DNA of 64,000 nucleotides. Source: Thermoplasmatota archaeon. GTDB lineage: Archaea > Thermoplasmatota > Poseidoniia > Poseidoniales > Thalassarchaeaceae. The translations under genes and the position numbers were made by a program. This document shows, piece after piece, positions 17,913-28,200 of this stretch. How positions within the stretch are numbered: the stretch's first letter is position 1; every line of letters begins with the position of its first letter. Location: the NCBI GenBank assembly GCA_030828405.1, contig JAURCP010000004.1:23911-87910 (forward strand), in the 5' to 3' direction. The notes below the pieces were generated by a model. That model was not told where the DNA came from. It did no database searches and worked only from the letters and a program-made list of their open reading frames with translations.

Positions 17913-19298
17913 ATGACTGGAAAAGAATATAGAACAATCACAGATGTAAAGGGACCTCTTGTGTTCCTAAATAAAACGGAACCTGTAGCCTTTGGAGAAA
18001 TTGTAGAATTAAGACTTACAGATGGAACATTAAAGAATGGACAAGTTCTTGATACATCCGATGATCAAGTTATTGTCCAAGTGTTCGAAGGAACAGCATC
18101 CATCGATAAGCAGACAGGAATTAAGTTTCTTGGCGATGTATTCAAGCTACCTGTGAGTACCGATATGATTGGTAGAATTCTCGATGGTGCTGGAAGACCT
18201 AGAGACGGAGGGCCTGCTATTGTTGCAGATGAAATGGCAGACATCATTGGTGCTGCAATTAATCCATATTCACGACAAAGCCCATCTTCTTTTATTCAGA
18301 CAGGAATTTCTGCAATTGATGCATGTACTTCTTTAGTTAGAGGGCAAAAATTACCAATTTTCAGTGCATCAGGTTTACCTCATAATGACATTGCCCTACA
18401 AATAGCTAGACAGGCAAAGTTAGTTGGTAGCGATGACGATTTCGTAGTAGTTTTCTGTGCAATGGGAATCACCGCAGAAGAATATAATTTCTTCGTACAT
18501 GACCTAGAAAGAACAGGCGCCCTTGAGAATGCTTGTCTTTTCGTAAATCTTGCAGATGATCCAGCGGTTGAAAGATTAATCACTCCTAGATTAGCTTTGA
18601 CTGCTGCTGAATATTTGGCTTTTGAACACGATTATCACGTACTAGTTATTTACACAGACATGACTAACTATTGTGAATCACTACGTCAAATTGGAGCAGC
18701 ACGTGAAGAAGTACCTGGTCGTCGAGGTTATCCTGGTTACATGTACACAGACTTGGCTATGTTGTATGAACGCGCAGGGTTAGTTAAGGGTAAGAAAGGT
18801 TCAATCACTCAGTTCCCAATTCTAACAATGCCTGGTGACGATATTACGCACCCAATCCCTGATCTCTCAGGATATATTACTGAAGGGCAAATTGTAATTT
18901 CTCGTGAACTTCATCAGAAAGGAATATATCCGCCTATTAATGTTCTACCTTCTCTATCTCGGCTAATGAATGCTGGAATAGGTGACGGTAAGACTCGTGA
19001 AGATCATAAGTCAGTTTCAGATCAACTATATGCTGCATATGCTCAAGGTAGAGAACTGAGAGGGTTAGTTGCAATTGTAGGTGAAGATGCTCTAAATGAG
19101 AGGGATTTACAGTTACTTAAGTTTGCAGATATTTTCGAAAATCAGTTCTTGAGGCAAAGTCGTGATGAAGATAGATCTATTGGCGAAGGAACTCTAGATT
19201 ATGCTTGGGAACTTCTTTCCAATATCGATACTAAGTATTTAGTGCGCCTTGACCAGAAATGGATTGATAAATACCATCCTACAGATAAGAAAGAATGA
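17913..19298 (+). CDS. atpB: A-type ATP synthase regulatory subunit B
   Basis: This is the non-catalytic nucleotide-binding subunit that alternates with A in the hexameric head. It has the degenerate P-loop [11 protein letters not shown] instead of GxxxxGKT, exactly as in the family, then [16 protein letters not shown] and [32 protein letters not shown]. Length (461 aa) is standard. It is preceded by GAGGTGAT 6 bp before the ATG and starts 11 bp after subunit A. Confidence 0.97.
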   Translation: MTGKEYRTITDVKGPLVFLNKTEPVAFGEIVELRLTDGTLKNGQVLDTSDDQVIVQVFEGTASIDKQTGIKFLGDVFKLPVSTDMIGRILDGAGRPRDGGPAIVADEMADIIGAAINPYSRQSPSSFIQTGISAIDACTSLVRGQKLPIFSASGLPHNDIALQIARQAKLVGSDDDFVVVFCAMGITAEEYNFFVHDLERTGALENACLFVNLADDPAVERLITPRLALTAAEYLAFEHDYHVLVIYTDMTNYCESLRQIGAAREEVPGRRGYPGYMYTDLAMLYERAGLVKGKKGSITQFPILTMPGDDITHPIPDLSGYITEGQIVISRELHQKGIYPPINVLPSLSRLMNAGIGDGKTREDHKSVSDQLYAAYAQGRELRGLVAIVGEDALNERDLQLLKFADIFENQFLRQSRDEDRSIGEGTLDYAWELLSNIDTKYLVRLDQKWIDKYHPTDKKE

Positions 19299-19323
19299 TT
19301 ACCAGTATAAGGAGATGAGATAG

Positions 19324-19941
19324 ATGGCATTAGACATCAAACCAACACGTTCTGAATTAATCAATCTAAAACGTAGAATAAAACAGACTTCTAGTGGATA
19401 TAATCTTCTTAAAATGAAGAGAGATGGTTTATTCTTTGAGTTCCGAACATTACTGGCTGAAATGATAGCAGCTAGAGAGGAACTTGTAGGTACGTATAGA
19501 GATGCTTTGAAATCTATTGCATTGGCATCTTCAATTGAAGGTGGTCTAGCAGTTAAAAGTGCAGCGATAGCGGCGACATCTGGTCCAGAGGTGACAGTAT
19601 CTAGAAGGAATATCATGGGCGTAGTTGTACCCAAAGTGGATGGGACTAACCTGACAACGACCGTAGAAACTAGACCTACTGGAATTATCGGAGGGTCTCC
19701 TTATATCGATGAATCTGCAGATTCTTACTCTATCTTAATTGCTAAAATAGTCAAGGCTGCTGAAATGGAAGCAACATTGAAGAAACTATTGGAAGAAATA
19801 GAAGCAACTAAGAGGAGAGTGAATGCTCTCGAATTCGTTGTAATTCCTGAGATGAAAGAGGCTCAATCATTTATTCAACTTAGACTTGAAGAAATGGAAA
19901 GAGAAGAAACTTTCCGACTTAAGAGATTCAAGAATAAATGA
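19324..19941 (+). CDS. atpD: A-type ATP synthase subunit D
   Basis: This is the central shaft coiled coil that transmits rotation. The N-terminal IKPTRSELINLKRRIKQTSS and the following KMKRDGLFFEFRTLLAEM match the family signature (KPTRxELxxLKxxLxxAxxGxxLLKxKRDxL). The C-terminal helix runs through ALEFVVIPEMKEAQSFIQLR and LEEMEREETFRLKRFK. GGAGATG lies about 6 bp before the ATG. It is the last gene of the operon; a T-rich run follows the stop. Confidence 0.95.
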   Translation: MALDIKPTRSELINLKRRIKQTSSGYNLLKMKRDGLFFEFRTLLAEMIAAREELVGTYRDALKSIALASSIEGGLAVKSAAIAATSGPEVTVSRRNIMGVVVPKVDGTNLTTTVETRPTGIIGGSPYIDESADSYSILIAKIVKAAEMEATLKKLLEEIEATKRRVNALEFVVIPEMKEAQSFIQLRLEEMEREETFRLKRFKNK

Positions 19942-19967
19942 TTTTATTGTTTTATTTCCTTCAGACT
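19942..19967 (+). terminator. Candidate T-rich terminator after the ATP synthase operon
   Basis: Immediately after the atpD stop codon the plus strand reads as several T-runs (TTTTATTGTTTTATTTCCTT), the kind of oligo-T tract that ends archaeal transcripts without a hairpin. No stem is visible. Confidence 0.35.
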
Positions 19968-20029
19968 CTCACACACGGTTTGATAGGGGATGCTCTATGT
20001 TCAGTGTATATTGAGATGGAGGTGTGACT

Positions 20030-22453
20030 ATGTCAAATGTTGAACCAATAGTTATTGATATTGAAACTTGGGGGCAAAGAGAACTTATTGAAGAAATTTG
20101 TAGCCGCTATTTCGTAATAGGTAATCAGTCTGGATTGAGTGATTTTTCTTGGGAAATAAATTCCCGTGATGGCGGAGATATTAGCACCAAACTCAATGAA
20201 CTAAATATTCATTTGAAGCAACTAAGTTTGATAGGATTATTAGATGAAGGAAATCCTCCAATTCTATCAATAATTCGTTATCCTGTAGATCCGGTTAACG
20301 TTCCTTTTTGGCAACAATCATTGATTTGGTTTACAATGTTCATTTTTACAACACTAGCAGGTTGCTATTGGATTTCGCAATTTGAAAATAGTATATCAAT
20401 ATTTAATTCGGAACTATTTTTAGAATCATTGACATTTTTTAGTATGCCAATATTCTTGACTATGCTCTCTGCTCATTTTATTAGGAAGTATATCGCTTCT
20501 CTTTTCAGAGTTGATGTAGGGAATCTTGTCCCCATAGCATTCCCTTTGATTTCTCCTTTCTGGCCATTTGGAATCGTAGGCGTTTTTGGTCAGAAAAGAG
20601 TCGATACTATCACTTATCCAAATAGAAGGTCTTTGGGCATAATTGAATTATCTTCAATAGTTGTGCTAGTTCTTTTCGGCTCAATACTTTCCATAATTGG
20701 GCTAAGTATTACTTCGGCAAGTCCTCCTGAGTCAGTATCTGATCCTCTAATATTACAAGCCAACTTCATTGTTGAGATGTTATCTAATCTTTTCCTAGGT
20801 GACGATGTTTCGATTAGACTTCAATGGGTTCACCCTATCGCTTTGGCAGGTTTTGGTCTATCTATGATTGGCTGGATTTTGATTTTACCAATTCCTGGTT
20901 TCCCTGGAGATAGAATTTTACATTCAATTGTTGGTTCTAAGAATTTGGACAAAAGCACGAATGCAACTTCTATCTTCTTAATGACATTAACTTTAATGTG
21001 TTTAGTATTTCTTTCAACCACCTTTTGGCCTTGGCTTATTCTAGCCTCGTTAGCATCTTGGAGGAGGTTTAGTAGTGAACATATTCCGGTGGCATTAATA
21101 GTTGATGAATCTTTAGAATTAAATAGAAACTCTAAGAATTTATTGATGACTATTTCAGTTGTAATACTTTTATTGGGTTTTCCGGGGCTGAGTCCGGTAG
21201 AAGATATTGAGGATTGGGATAGTGGTTTAGATTTATCAGAATGGGATACAGAATTTTCAAGTAACTCTTGGGATAATGTAGAAAAATCTCTTGAATTAAA
21301 GACATCAGGGCTTTTGTCAGTTTCTGGCGAGCTTAAGGTTCTAATTGATGGTGAATCCGATAGATGGATTATAGATTCTGATTGTTTCGATGATGAAATG
21401 AAATGTAATTTTGAAAACATTAATCAAAATAATGTAGGCGAATTTAAATTCTCTGTCAAAGATAATTATCCTGAAAGAAAAACTCCTGTGCAGTTAAGAT
21501 TCATCATAGAATCTGAGGGAGATTTATTTGAGCATATTCTTTCTATTTACTATAGTGATGTTACATCTCCAAGTCCTATTTGGGAAAGAGTCGAAGATTC
21601 AAGTAAGGATAAAATTTGTAATGTGGTAGAGGTAGTTAACAATCAAACTGGGATATTATCTGTGAAAACGAATCCATTCTGGTCTTTGGAAAATTCTGGA
21701 AATTTATCTGAAATAGGTTCCCATGAAATTTGTTTAATTGCAGAAAGAGGAGGATGGGAATCTTTAGCAATGGGTGAATCTGGAATTTATGGCTATAGGA
21801 TGGCTCCTGAATTAGAGTTTCGACAGAGCAATGGTAATACTACCAATTGGTATTTTCCTGTGAATAATTCATTTACTAGTATTTTTTTAAATCCTAACTT
21901 TGGAATCAGTCTTGATATTATGTTTGATGGAATTATCTACTCTGAGAATAATATTTCACCAGTATGTCCTTTCAATAATGATTATCCCAAAATTGATATA
22001 AATTCTGAAGAGAACTTGACCTTGATTCATGGTTCTCCATTGTCTTATGAGGGAAACAATAGTGGCAAAAATCTGTTAGTGTCTGATGAAGGATGGTTAG
22101 TGAACTGTGCTGATGATATGGCTAAAGGTTTTATCTTAAAGCAGGGGCTAGGAATATATATTGATAATTCTCCATTAAATGACTCTAGTTTGCCGTTTTC
22201 TAATTTTACTATTCATTCAAAAGAATCTGAAAACCTATCTCTAACAGTAGATATTTCTACTAACTTACAAAGTGATAATTCATTGAATGTTTCATTCCCT
22301 AATCAGATTCCTAATAACGGTAGTGTAGTAGTTAATATTTCTCTTAATGATGAAATTAATGAAATTTGGAGAGTATTCTGGATTTCACAAGATCTTAATG
22401 GTTTAGTATTAAATTTTGTTTCTAAGTGTCCTATTGGAGGCTGCACAAATTGA
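20030..22453 (+). CDS. Site-2 protease (M50) homologue lacking the zinc motif, with large surface domain
   Basis: Residues 15-85 match the soluble N-terminal domain of EGY1-like intramembrane proteases (LNIHLKQLSLIGLL, then PPILSIIRYP). Membrane helices follow up to about residue 390. In the helix where M50 enzymes have HExxH the sequence is LSAHFIRKYIAS (about 148-159). PFWPFGIVGVFGQ follows. Where the enzymes have LPIxQLDGGH it reads LILPIPGFPGDRIL (about 286-299). The second zinc His and the catalytic Glu are thus missing, so it is probably a pseudoprotease. The C-terminal 420 or so residues form a soluble domain with many NxS/T sequons, presumably outside the cell. GGAGGTG sets the ATG at 20030. 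Function unknown. Confidence 0.7.
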   Translation: MSNVEPIVIDIETWGQRELIEEICSRYFVIGNQSGLSDFSWEINSRDGGDISTKLNELNIHLKQLSLIGLLDEGNPPILSIIRYPVDPVNVPFWQQSLIWFTMFIFTTLAGCYWISQFENSISIFNSELFLESLTFFSMPIFLTMLSAHFIRKYIASLFRVDVGNLVPIAFPLISPFWPFGIVGVFGQKRVDTITYPNRRSLGIIELSSIVVLVLFGSILSIIGLSITSASPPESVSDPLILQANFIVEMLSNLFLGDDVSIRLQWVHPIALAGFGLSMIGWILILPIPGFPGDRILHSIVGSKNLDKSTNATSIFLMTLTLMCLVFLSTTFWPWLILASLASWRRFSSEHIPVALIVDESLELNRNSKNLLMTISVVILLLGFPGLSPVEDIEDWDSGLDLSEWDTEFSSNSWDNVEKSLELKTSGLLSVSGELKVLIDGESDRWIIDSDCFDDEMKCNFENINQNNVGEFKFSVKDNYPERKTPVQLRFIIESEGDLFEHILSIYYSDVTSPSPIWERVEDSSKDKICNVVEVVNNQTGILSVKTNPFWSLENSGNLSEIGSHEICLIAERGGWESLAMGESGIYGYRMAPELEFRQSNGNTTNWYFPVNNSFTSIFLNPNFGISLDIMFDGIIYSENNISPVCPFNNDYPKIDINSEENLTLIHGSPLSYEGNNSGKNLLVSDEGWLVNCADDMAKGFILKQGLGIYIDNSPLNDSSLPFSNFTIHSKESENLSLTVDISTNLQSDNSLNVSFPNQIPNNGSVVVNISLNDEINEIWRVFWISQDLNGLVLNFVSKCPIGGCTN

Positions 22454-23400
22454 GAATAGCCATTATCGGCGTTGGATCAATTGGTGGTATCATTCTTGGT
22501 GCAATGGCAGATACAGATGTTGATATCGTTTGTGTATCTAGAGGAGAAACTTCTGCCAACCTTTCTGAATTAGGATTAATATTACATACTCCCAAAGGTA
22601 GTATTGAGGTAGTTCCTAGTGAAAGATACTTGCTTGTGGATAGTAATTCGGGTCCAATTTCTGAACAAATTCGCAATACCTGTGATATTGCAATTGTCTG
22701 CGGAAAAACGGTAGATACTCACTCATTATCTCAACTTGCATCAGAATTAGTAAGTGAAAATGGTTGTGTTTTAACAATCCAGAATGGTCTTGGTAATGCA
22801 GAGATATTAGCTCATAAAGTAGGTAGAGATAGAGTAATTGTTGGTTCAATTACTCATGCAGCATGGAGAAATAATGGAGGCGAAGTGCATTGGGTTGGTA
22901 GAGGAGAAATTATTTTTGGACCACTAAATGAAAGAGGTGATAAGTATACAGATTATATTTTACAAGTGCTCAATGATGCTGAATTAAATGCTTCAAAATC
23001 AGATAATATTCAACAAATTTTGTGGAAAAAACTTCTAATTAATGTTGCAATAAATCCTGTTTGTTCTATTGCCGGTGTGCGGAATGGTGCACTTTTAGAG
23101 GTCAAATCTCTTTGGCAACAGGCCATGCAGGCAATGCGAGAAGCCGCTATTGTCGCCCGTGCAAGTGGGGTAGATTTAGGAGATATTGAATTGGAAAGTT
23201 ATCTTAGAGAAGTTGTCTCTATTTCTCCAAAGAATAGGTGTTCTATGCTTCAAGATATTATGGCTGGTAGGGAAACAGAAATTGATTCTTTATGTGGGGC
23301 TGTGGTGATGCGTGGAGAAGCAGAAGGAATTCCTACTCCTTGTAACGCTATTTTACACGGTTTAGTCAAAGGAATCGAAAAATCTTCAAGTTTAGATTAA
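22450..23400 (+). CDS. panE: 2-dehydropantoate 2-reductase (ketopantoate reductase)
   Basis: The enzyme reduces ketopantoate to pantoate with NADPH for coenzyme A synthesis. The N terminus is LRIAIIGVGSIGGIILGAM, a canonical NAD(P) Rossmann motif. TIQNGLGNAEIL and VGSITHAAWRNNGGEVHWVG cover the middle. LWKKLLINVAINPVCSIAGV carries the catalytic Lys and Asn. SMLQDIMAGRETEIDSLCGA is the conserved end motif. The start is most likely the TTG at 22450, overlapping the previous stop as TTGA with GGAGG 9 bp upstream; a GTG at 22426 is less likely. Convergent with nadB, overlapping by 4 bp. Confidence 0.92.
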   Translation: MRIAIIGVGSIGGIILGAMADTDVDIVCVSRGETSANLSELGLILHTPKGSIEVVPSERYLLVDSNSGPISEQIRNTCDIAIVCGKTVDTHSLSQLASELVSENGCVLTIQNGLGNAEILAHKVGRDRVIVGSITHAAWRNNGGEVHWVGRGEIIFGPLNERGDKYTDYILQVLNDAELNASKSDNIQQILWKKLLINVAINPVCSIAGVRNGALLEVKSLWQQAMQAMREAAIVARASGVDLGDIELESYLREVVSISPKNRCSMLQDIMAGRETEIDSLCGAVVMRGEAEGIPTPCNAILHGLVKGIEKSSSLD

Positions 23401-25034
23401 TTTTCTAAATCTTGATTATAGTGAAGTCCAACATTGTTCTTTCTTTCAATCGATGCGTCGACAACGAGTTTTGCAACTTCAATTAGATTTCTCAATTCTA
23501 CTAAGTCTTGTGTGGGTTTACATGACTCCCAGATTCTTTTTACCTCACCTTCTAGATGTATGACTCTTCTCTTCGCTCTTCTCAGCCTTTTACTATTTTT
23601 TAAAATCCCTACGTCCATCGTCATTGTTGTCCTTAAGGCATGTAAATCCGCGCGAAGAGGCGCATGTTCAACTAATACCTCAAGGTTGTCAGCACGCCAA
23701 AATGGTAAGTTAGGGGGTAATTCTTGTAATTCTTCATTTGATGATTTTTCAATTAAATCCCTAGCTGCTCTTTCAGAATAAACAACAGCCTCAAGTAGAC
23801 TATTTGATGCAAGGCGATTTGCTCCATGTAATCCAGTTCTAGCGACTTCCCCAATAGCATATAATCCCGGCATTGTACTTTCACCTATTTTCACTTTACC
23901 TGAGTGATCAACATCAATTCCTCCAACCATGTAGTGTGCAGCAGGAATGATTGGTATTGGGTCGATTCCTAATTTTATACCATAGGATAATAATTCCCCA
24001 TCTATATTCGGGAACTCTTGGACCAATTCGCTTCTTTTGAGATGTTCAGTTATCAGGAGAGCATTCTTATCACCAGTTTTTTTAAGTTCTGAATCGATTG
24101 CTCTAGCGACGATATCTCTTGTCCCCAGAGATCCTTTATCACAATATTTCCACATAAATGAAAATTCTTCTGGTGATTCATTTTTTGATAATTTCCATTT
24201 TTGATAATCATTCTCCATCATTAGAACTGCTCCTTTCCCTCTCATAGCTTCGGTAATCAAGAACGGCTTCGAATCATCATTTGCCAAGGACGTGGGGTGA
24301 AATTGTATGAATTCAATATCTTTGATATCTGCACCCGCGCGAAATGCCATTGCTACTCCGTCTCCAGTTGCAATTGATGGATTAGTTGTAGATGAATGAA
24401 GATAACCTACGCCTCCTGTGGCTAAAATTATTGCTTTTGCAGGTAATGTATGTACTGTTCCAGATGGCGATAAACACCATATTCCAACGACTCCTTTTTT
24501 TGGATTGCCATATTCTCTTTGAATCAAATCTATAGCCATCCAATTTTCATAAATCCTAAAATTTTCATCGATTTCCTTGGATGCAGATTTAGAAAGTGCC
24601 CTTTCAATTTCTGCCCCTGTTGCATCTTTTGAATGTAAAATTCTTCGATTTGAATGCCCGCCTTCCCTAACTTTATCGTATTCTCCATCTTGATTCTTAT
24701 CGAAACGTACTCCATGATGTTCTAGATCTCTAATTCTTTCAGCAGCTTCTAAGACTACTGATCTTACCACTTTCTCGTCGCACATTCCTGCGCCAGATGA
24801 TAAGGTATCTTGCACATGCGCTTCTATCGCCTTTTCATCATTTGAGTCTAGTACTCCTGCTATGCCTCCTTGCGCCCAATTTGTATTCGATGTGGAAATA
24901 CTTTTTTTTGTTATCAAAGCCACATTCAAGCCTTTTTCAGCACAACGATTTGCTAAAAATAAACCTGCTATTCCAGAACCTATTACTGCGATGTCGACAT
25001 TTTGCACCAATTCATCATCGCCACCGCCTTGCAT
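23397..25034 (-). CDS. nadB: L-aspartate oxidase
   Basis: This flavoenzyme oxidises aspartate to iminoaspartate, the first step of de novo NAD synthesis. N-terminal DIAVIGSGIAGLFLANRC binds FAD, followed by NTNWAQGGIAGVLD. REGGHSNRRILHSKDATG and IQFHPTSL give active-site residues. YMVGGIDVDHSGK and GANRLASNSLLEAVVYSERA are diagnostic of the NadB/SdhA superfamily, and NadB is favoured by length (545 aa) and the absence of sdh partner genes. NadA and NadC are not in the window. GGAAG precedes the ATG at 25034 by 4 bp. Confidence 0.92.
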   Translation of the reverse strand: MQGGGDDELVQNVDIAVIGSGIAGLFLANRCAEKGLNVALITKKSISTSNTNWAQGGIAGVLDSNDEKAIEAHVQDTLSSGAGMCDEKVVRSVVLEAAERIRDLEHHGVRFDKNQDGEYDKVREGGHSNRRILHSKDATGAEIERALSKSASKEIDENFRIYENWMAIDLIQREYGNPKKGVVGIWCLSPSGTVHTLPAKAIILATGGVGYLHSSTTNPSIATGDGVAMAFRAGADIKDIEFIQFHPTSLANDDSKPFLITEAMRGKGAVLMMENDYQKWKLSKNESPEEFSFMWKYCDKGSLGTRDIVARAIDSELKKTGDKNALLITEHLKRSELVQEFPNIDGELLSYGIKLGIDPIPIIPAAHYMVGGIDVDHSGKVKIGESTMPGLYAIGEVARTGLHGANRLASNSLLEAVVYSERAARDLIEKSSNEELQELPPNLPFWRADNLEVLVEHAPLRADLHALRTTMTMDVGILKNSKRLRRAKRRVIHLEGEVKRIWESCKPTQDLVELRNLIEVAKLVVDASIERKNNVGLHYNQDLEN

Positions 25035-25213
25035 GCTACTTCCATGGTATAGTAATCAATGAATCTTCGCTTATTGAAAATGATTTTCGGCTTTGAAAAA
25101 GAACCCATTTTTTCGTGTCATAGCGCCTGAGTCCTCCTCAATGTTCATAGAGTAAAATGCGGCAGCCAATGAATGATGTCGGCGGTAAATTGCTGATATT
25201 ATATGGTGATGGG

Positions 25214-28200
25214 ATGCATCTTGTAAGAATTGAACTGGAAAATTTCAAATCTTTCGGTGGTGAGATAGTAATTCCTTTCGAAGAGGGATTCACTGCAATC
25301 ACTGGTCCAAATGGTTCAGGTAAGTCTAATTGTGGCGATGCCATACAATTTGTTCTTGGACCTAAATCAACTAAGTCTCTAAGGGCTTCCAATGTTTCTG
25401 AGTTAATTTACAATGGTGGTGGAAGAGGCAAAGCTGCCAGAAATATGTCTGCTACACTAGTTTTCAGGAATGAACCCGAGCTTGATGGTAGGCGTAGATT
25501 GAGAATTGAAACAGAAGAAGTTTCATTCACTCGTTCAGTACGTTTAAATCGTAAAAATGATACTATTTCTTCATATTATGTCAACGGCAACCCTTCCAAC
25601 GCTACTGAAATGAGAAGAATATTAGCAGAAGCAGGATTACATGGTGACGGGTATAATATCGTATTACAAGGAGATGTCACTACTTTAGCGACAATGACTC
25701 CTCACAAAAGAAGAGGAGTTCTAGAAGAGGTAGCAGGAGTTACTGCATATGATGATGAAATTCGTCGTGCTAACAATCAAAGAAAAGTTGTGGAAAATAA
25801 TATCGAGACCATTGATCTTTTCGAAGATGAACAGAAAAAACGCCTAAAAGGTCTTGAAAAAGAAAGGCAGCAAGCATTGAAGTTTAAAGATCTAAAAGAA
25901 GAATTAGATTCAAATAAAATCATTTTAAAACAATCACGGCATAGAAATCGATTAGATGATGTCCGACTTCTCGGCGACGAACGTTCGAATTATAGTAAAC
26001 AAGTTGATGACTTGACAAACCAAATTAGAGATGGAAATACTGAGTTAGGAAAATATGACGAAGAACTTGTCCAAATAGGTGACAATTTAGATGAAATTAT
26101 GAGTGGTGATGCTAAAGAATTATTTGAAACGATTCGTAAGCATGAAATCGATGTTGAAACCAACTCCGATAGGATAGGAGACCAATCTAAAATCATTGAA
26201 TCTACTAATAATGAGATTGAAATAATCCGCGAAGATTATCATCGAGTCAAAGGTTCTTATGACAGTGCAAACCAAGAACTTGAGAATGCACAAATTAATT
26301 TATCTAATTCGCAAGAAGATTTAGCTAGGGCTGCACTCGATGAAAATCAAGCTAGGGAAGCCATCCAATCAGGAGATCGTCTCGGACGAGATTTGAACCG
26401 TGCTCTGGGTCAAGCTACTGAACTAGTTACTCAAACCCATCAAGATTATTCTGCTGCTAAATTAGAATCAGACAGGGCAGAACAAAATGCCCAAATTTCA
26501 TCTGAAAAATTAGCAGATTTAGAAGAAGAATACGAACAAGCGACTCTAACTAGGGATGATTTAGAGTTATTGGGCGAAGATATCCAAAATGGTGGAGAGG
26601 TAGTTGATAGAACACATTTGGCTAATGAGTTACAAAGATTAACCAAACAAGAAATTGGCTTAAGAGAAGACAGAGATAGGGCTGAGATTAGAGCCAGAGA
26701 TGCTGAAGTTGACTTGGCTAAAGCTAGAGCACGGCAAGAAGCAAAAGCTAACAGACCAGGATCAGCAATCACAATAGCAGCCCTTTCGAAATTAAGGCAG
26801 AGTGGAGAGATCAAAGGAATTCTAGGTACATTAGGTGAGTTATGCTCACCTAAAGATACGATTCATGAAGAGGCATTGGCTATAGCATTAGGAAATGGTC
26901 TTAGAAGTATAGTTGTAACCAATGATGAAGTAGCGGCAGATTGTATAAAATGGTTAAGAATGAATGGTGGTGGACGTGCCACTTTCCTCCCATTAAACAA
27001 ATTAAGTGTTTCAAGGCCTCAAGGCCGTACACTGATAGTCTCTAGTAATCCCGGAGTCCTAGGTTTTGCCCATGACTTACTTGATTATGATTCAGAGATA
27101 GATATCGCTGTAAGATATGCTTCTAGAAATACCTTGATTGTTCAATCGATGGATATAGCTAGGAAAAATATGGGTGGCGCAAGAATGGTCACCTTGAAGG
27201 GAGATATTATAGAAGGTTCAGGAGCAATGACAGGAGGGTCCCCAGTTGGCTCTTCAAGACCCAGTTTCGGCGGAGGTAATCCCGGACAACTAGGTTCTGA
27301 AAAATTAGAAAGGTCTTTGGAAGAAGCAAATCTGATTTATTCGACAGTCGAAGCAGCATTAAGAGAACTGAGATCTAACCAACAAGTTCTAAGAGATCAA
27401 ATTCATGGATTAGATGATAGTGATCAATCTGTAAAATTAAGAGAATGGAAGTCAGATCTTTCCAGAGCTCAGAAAGATGTGGACGAAATTGGAAACAAAG
27501 TATTGACCGCACGAAAAGAACTTTCAGATGCTGAGGTTTTATTCAATTCAGCTAAATCTCATGCTGATAAGGCTAATGAGACTCACCTACAAGCTCTAGA
27601 ATCTCGAGTTAATGCAGCAGAAGCATTACAGAACCATACTCCAGACCACCTTTCCCAGATACTCCGTAATGCAGAAAAAACTAGGACCGAAGCAGAGAGA
27701 ACTAAATTGCAATCAGAATCATCTATAATTAGTACTAATGAGAGATTGAAGATTCTTTCAGATAGAATTTCTGATTTAGAAAGGCAAATAAGTTCTAAAC
27801 AGAAATCAATCAATGAAGCGGAAGAAGAAGTTATCAAACTAGAAGAATCTATTAAGAATTCTAGAGAATTACTAATTGACCTAAAGGGCCAAGCCTCACA
27901 ATTCAATGAAGAACAACAAATTCTGACCCAAAGAAGAGAAACTATTCTGGAGGAAAGAGCCAGTTTGAGAGCCTCTCTTGAAACTCGTTCACAAAATCGC
28001 CAAACCTTTAATTCTCGGATTGAGGATTTAAATATTCAGATTAATCAGAAAAGGGCTGCGGTAAATGAAATTGTTGCTGAATTAGCTGCTGAGAATATTG
28101 AAATCCCATCAATAGATACCCAATTACCCACTGTAGCCGAGGCGGAAAAAGTAGTGCAGGGACTTGAAAGGCGCCTCGGTTATCTTGGGGATGTGAATAT

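Noticed and set aside
11353..19941. Rhodopsin or other light-driven pump near the ATP synthase
   Set aside because: No seven-helix protein with a retinal Lys motif was found anywhere in the window.
20830..21420. Long open frame on the minus strand inside the M50-like gene
   Set aside because: It has no homology-like motifs and mirrors the coding frame of the real gene in a Ser/Leu-rich pattern; it is a shadow.
25157..25213. Upstream ATG as start of SMC
   Set aside because: The SMC family begins just before the FKSFG strand, and the ATG at 25214 has its own GGTGAT.
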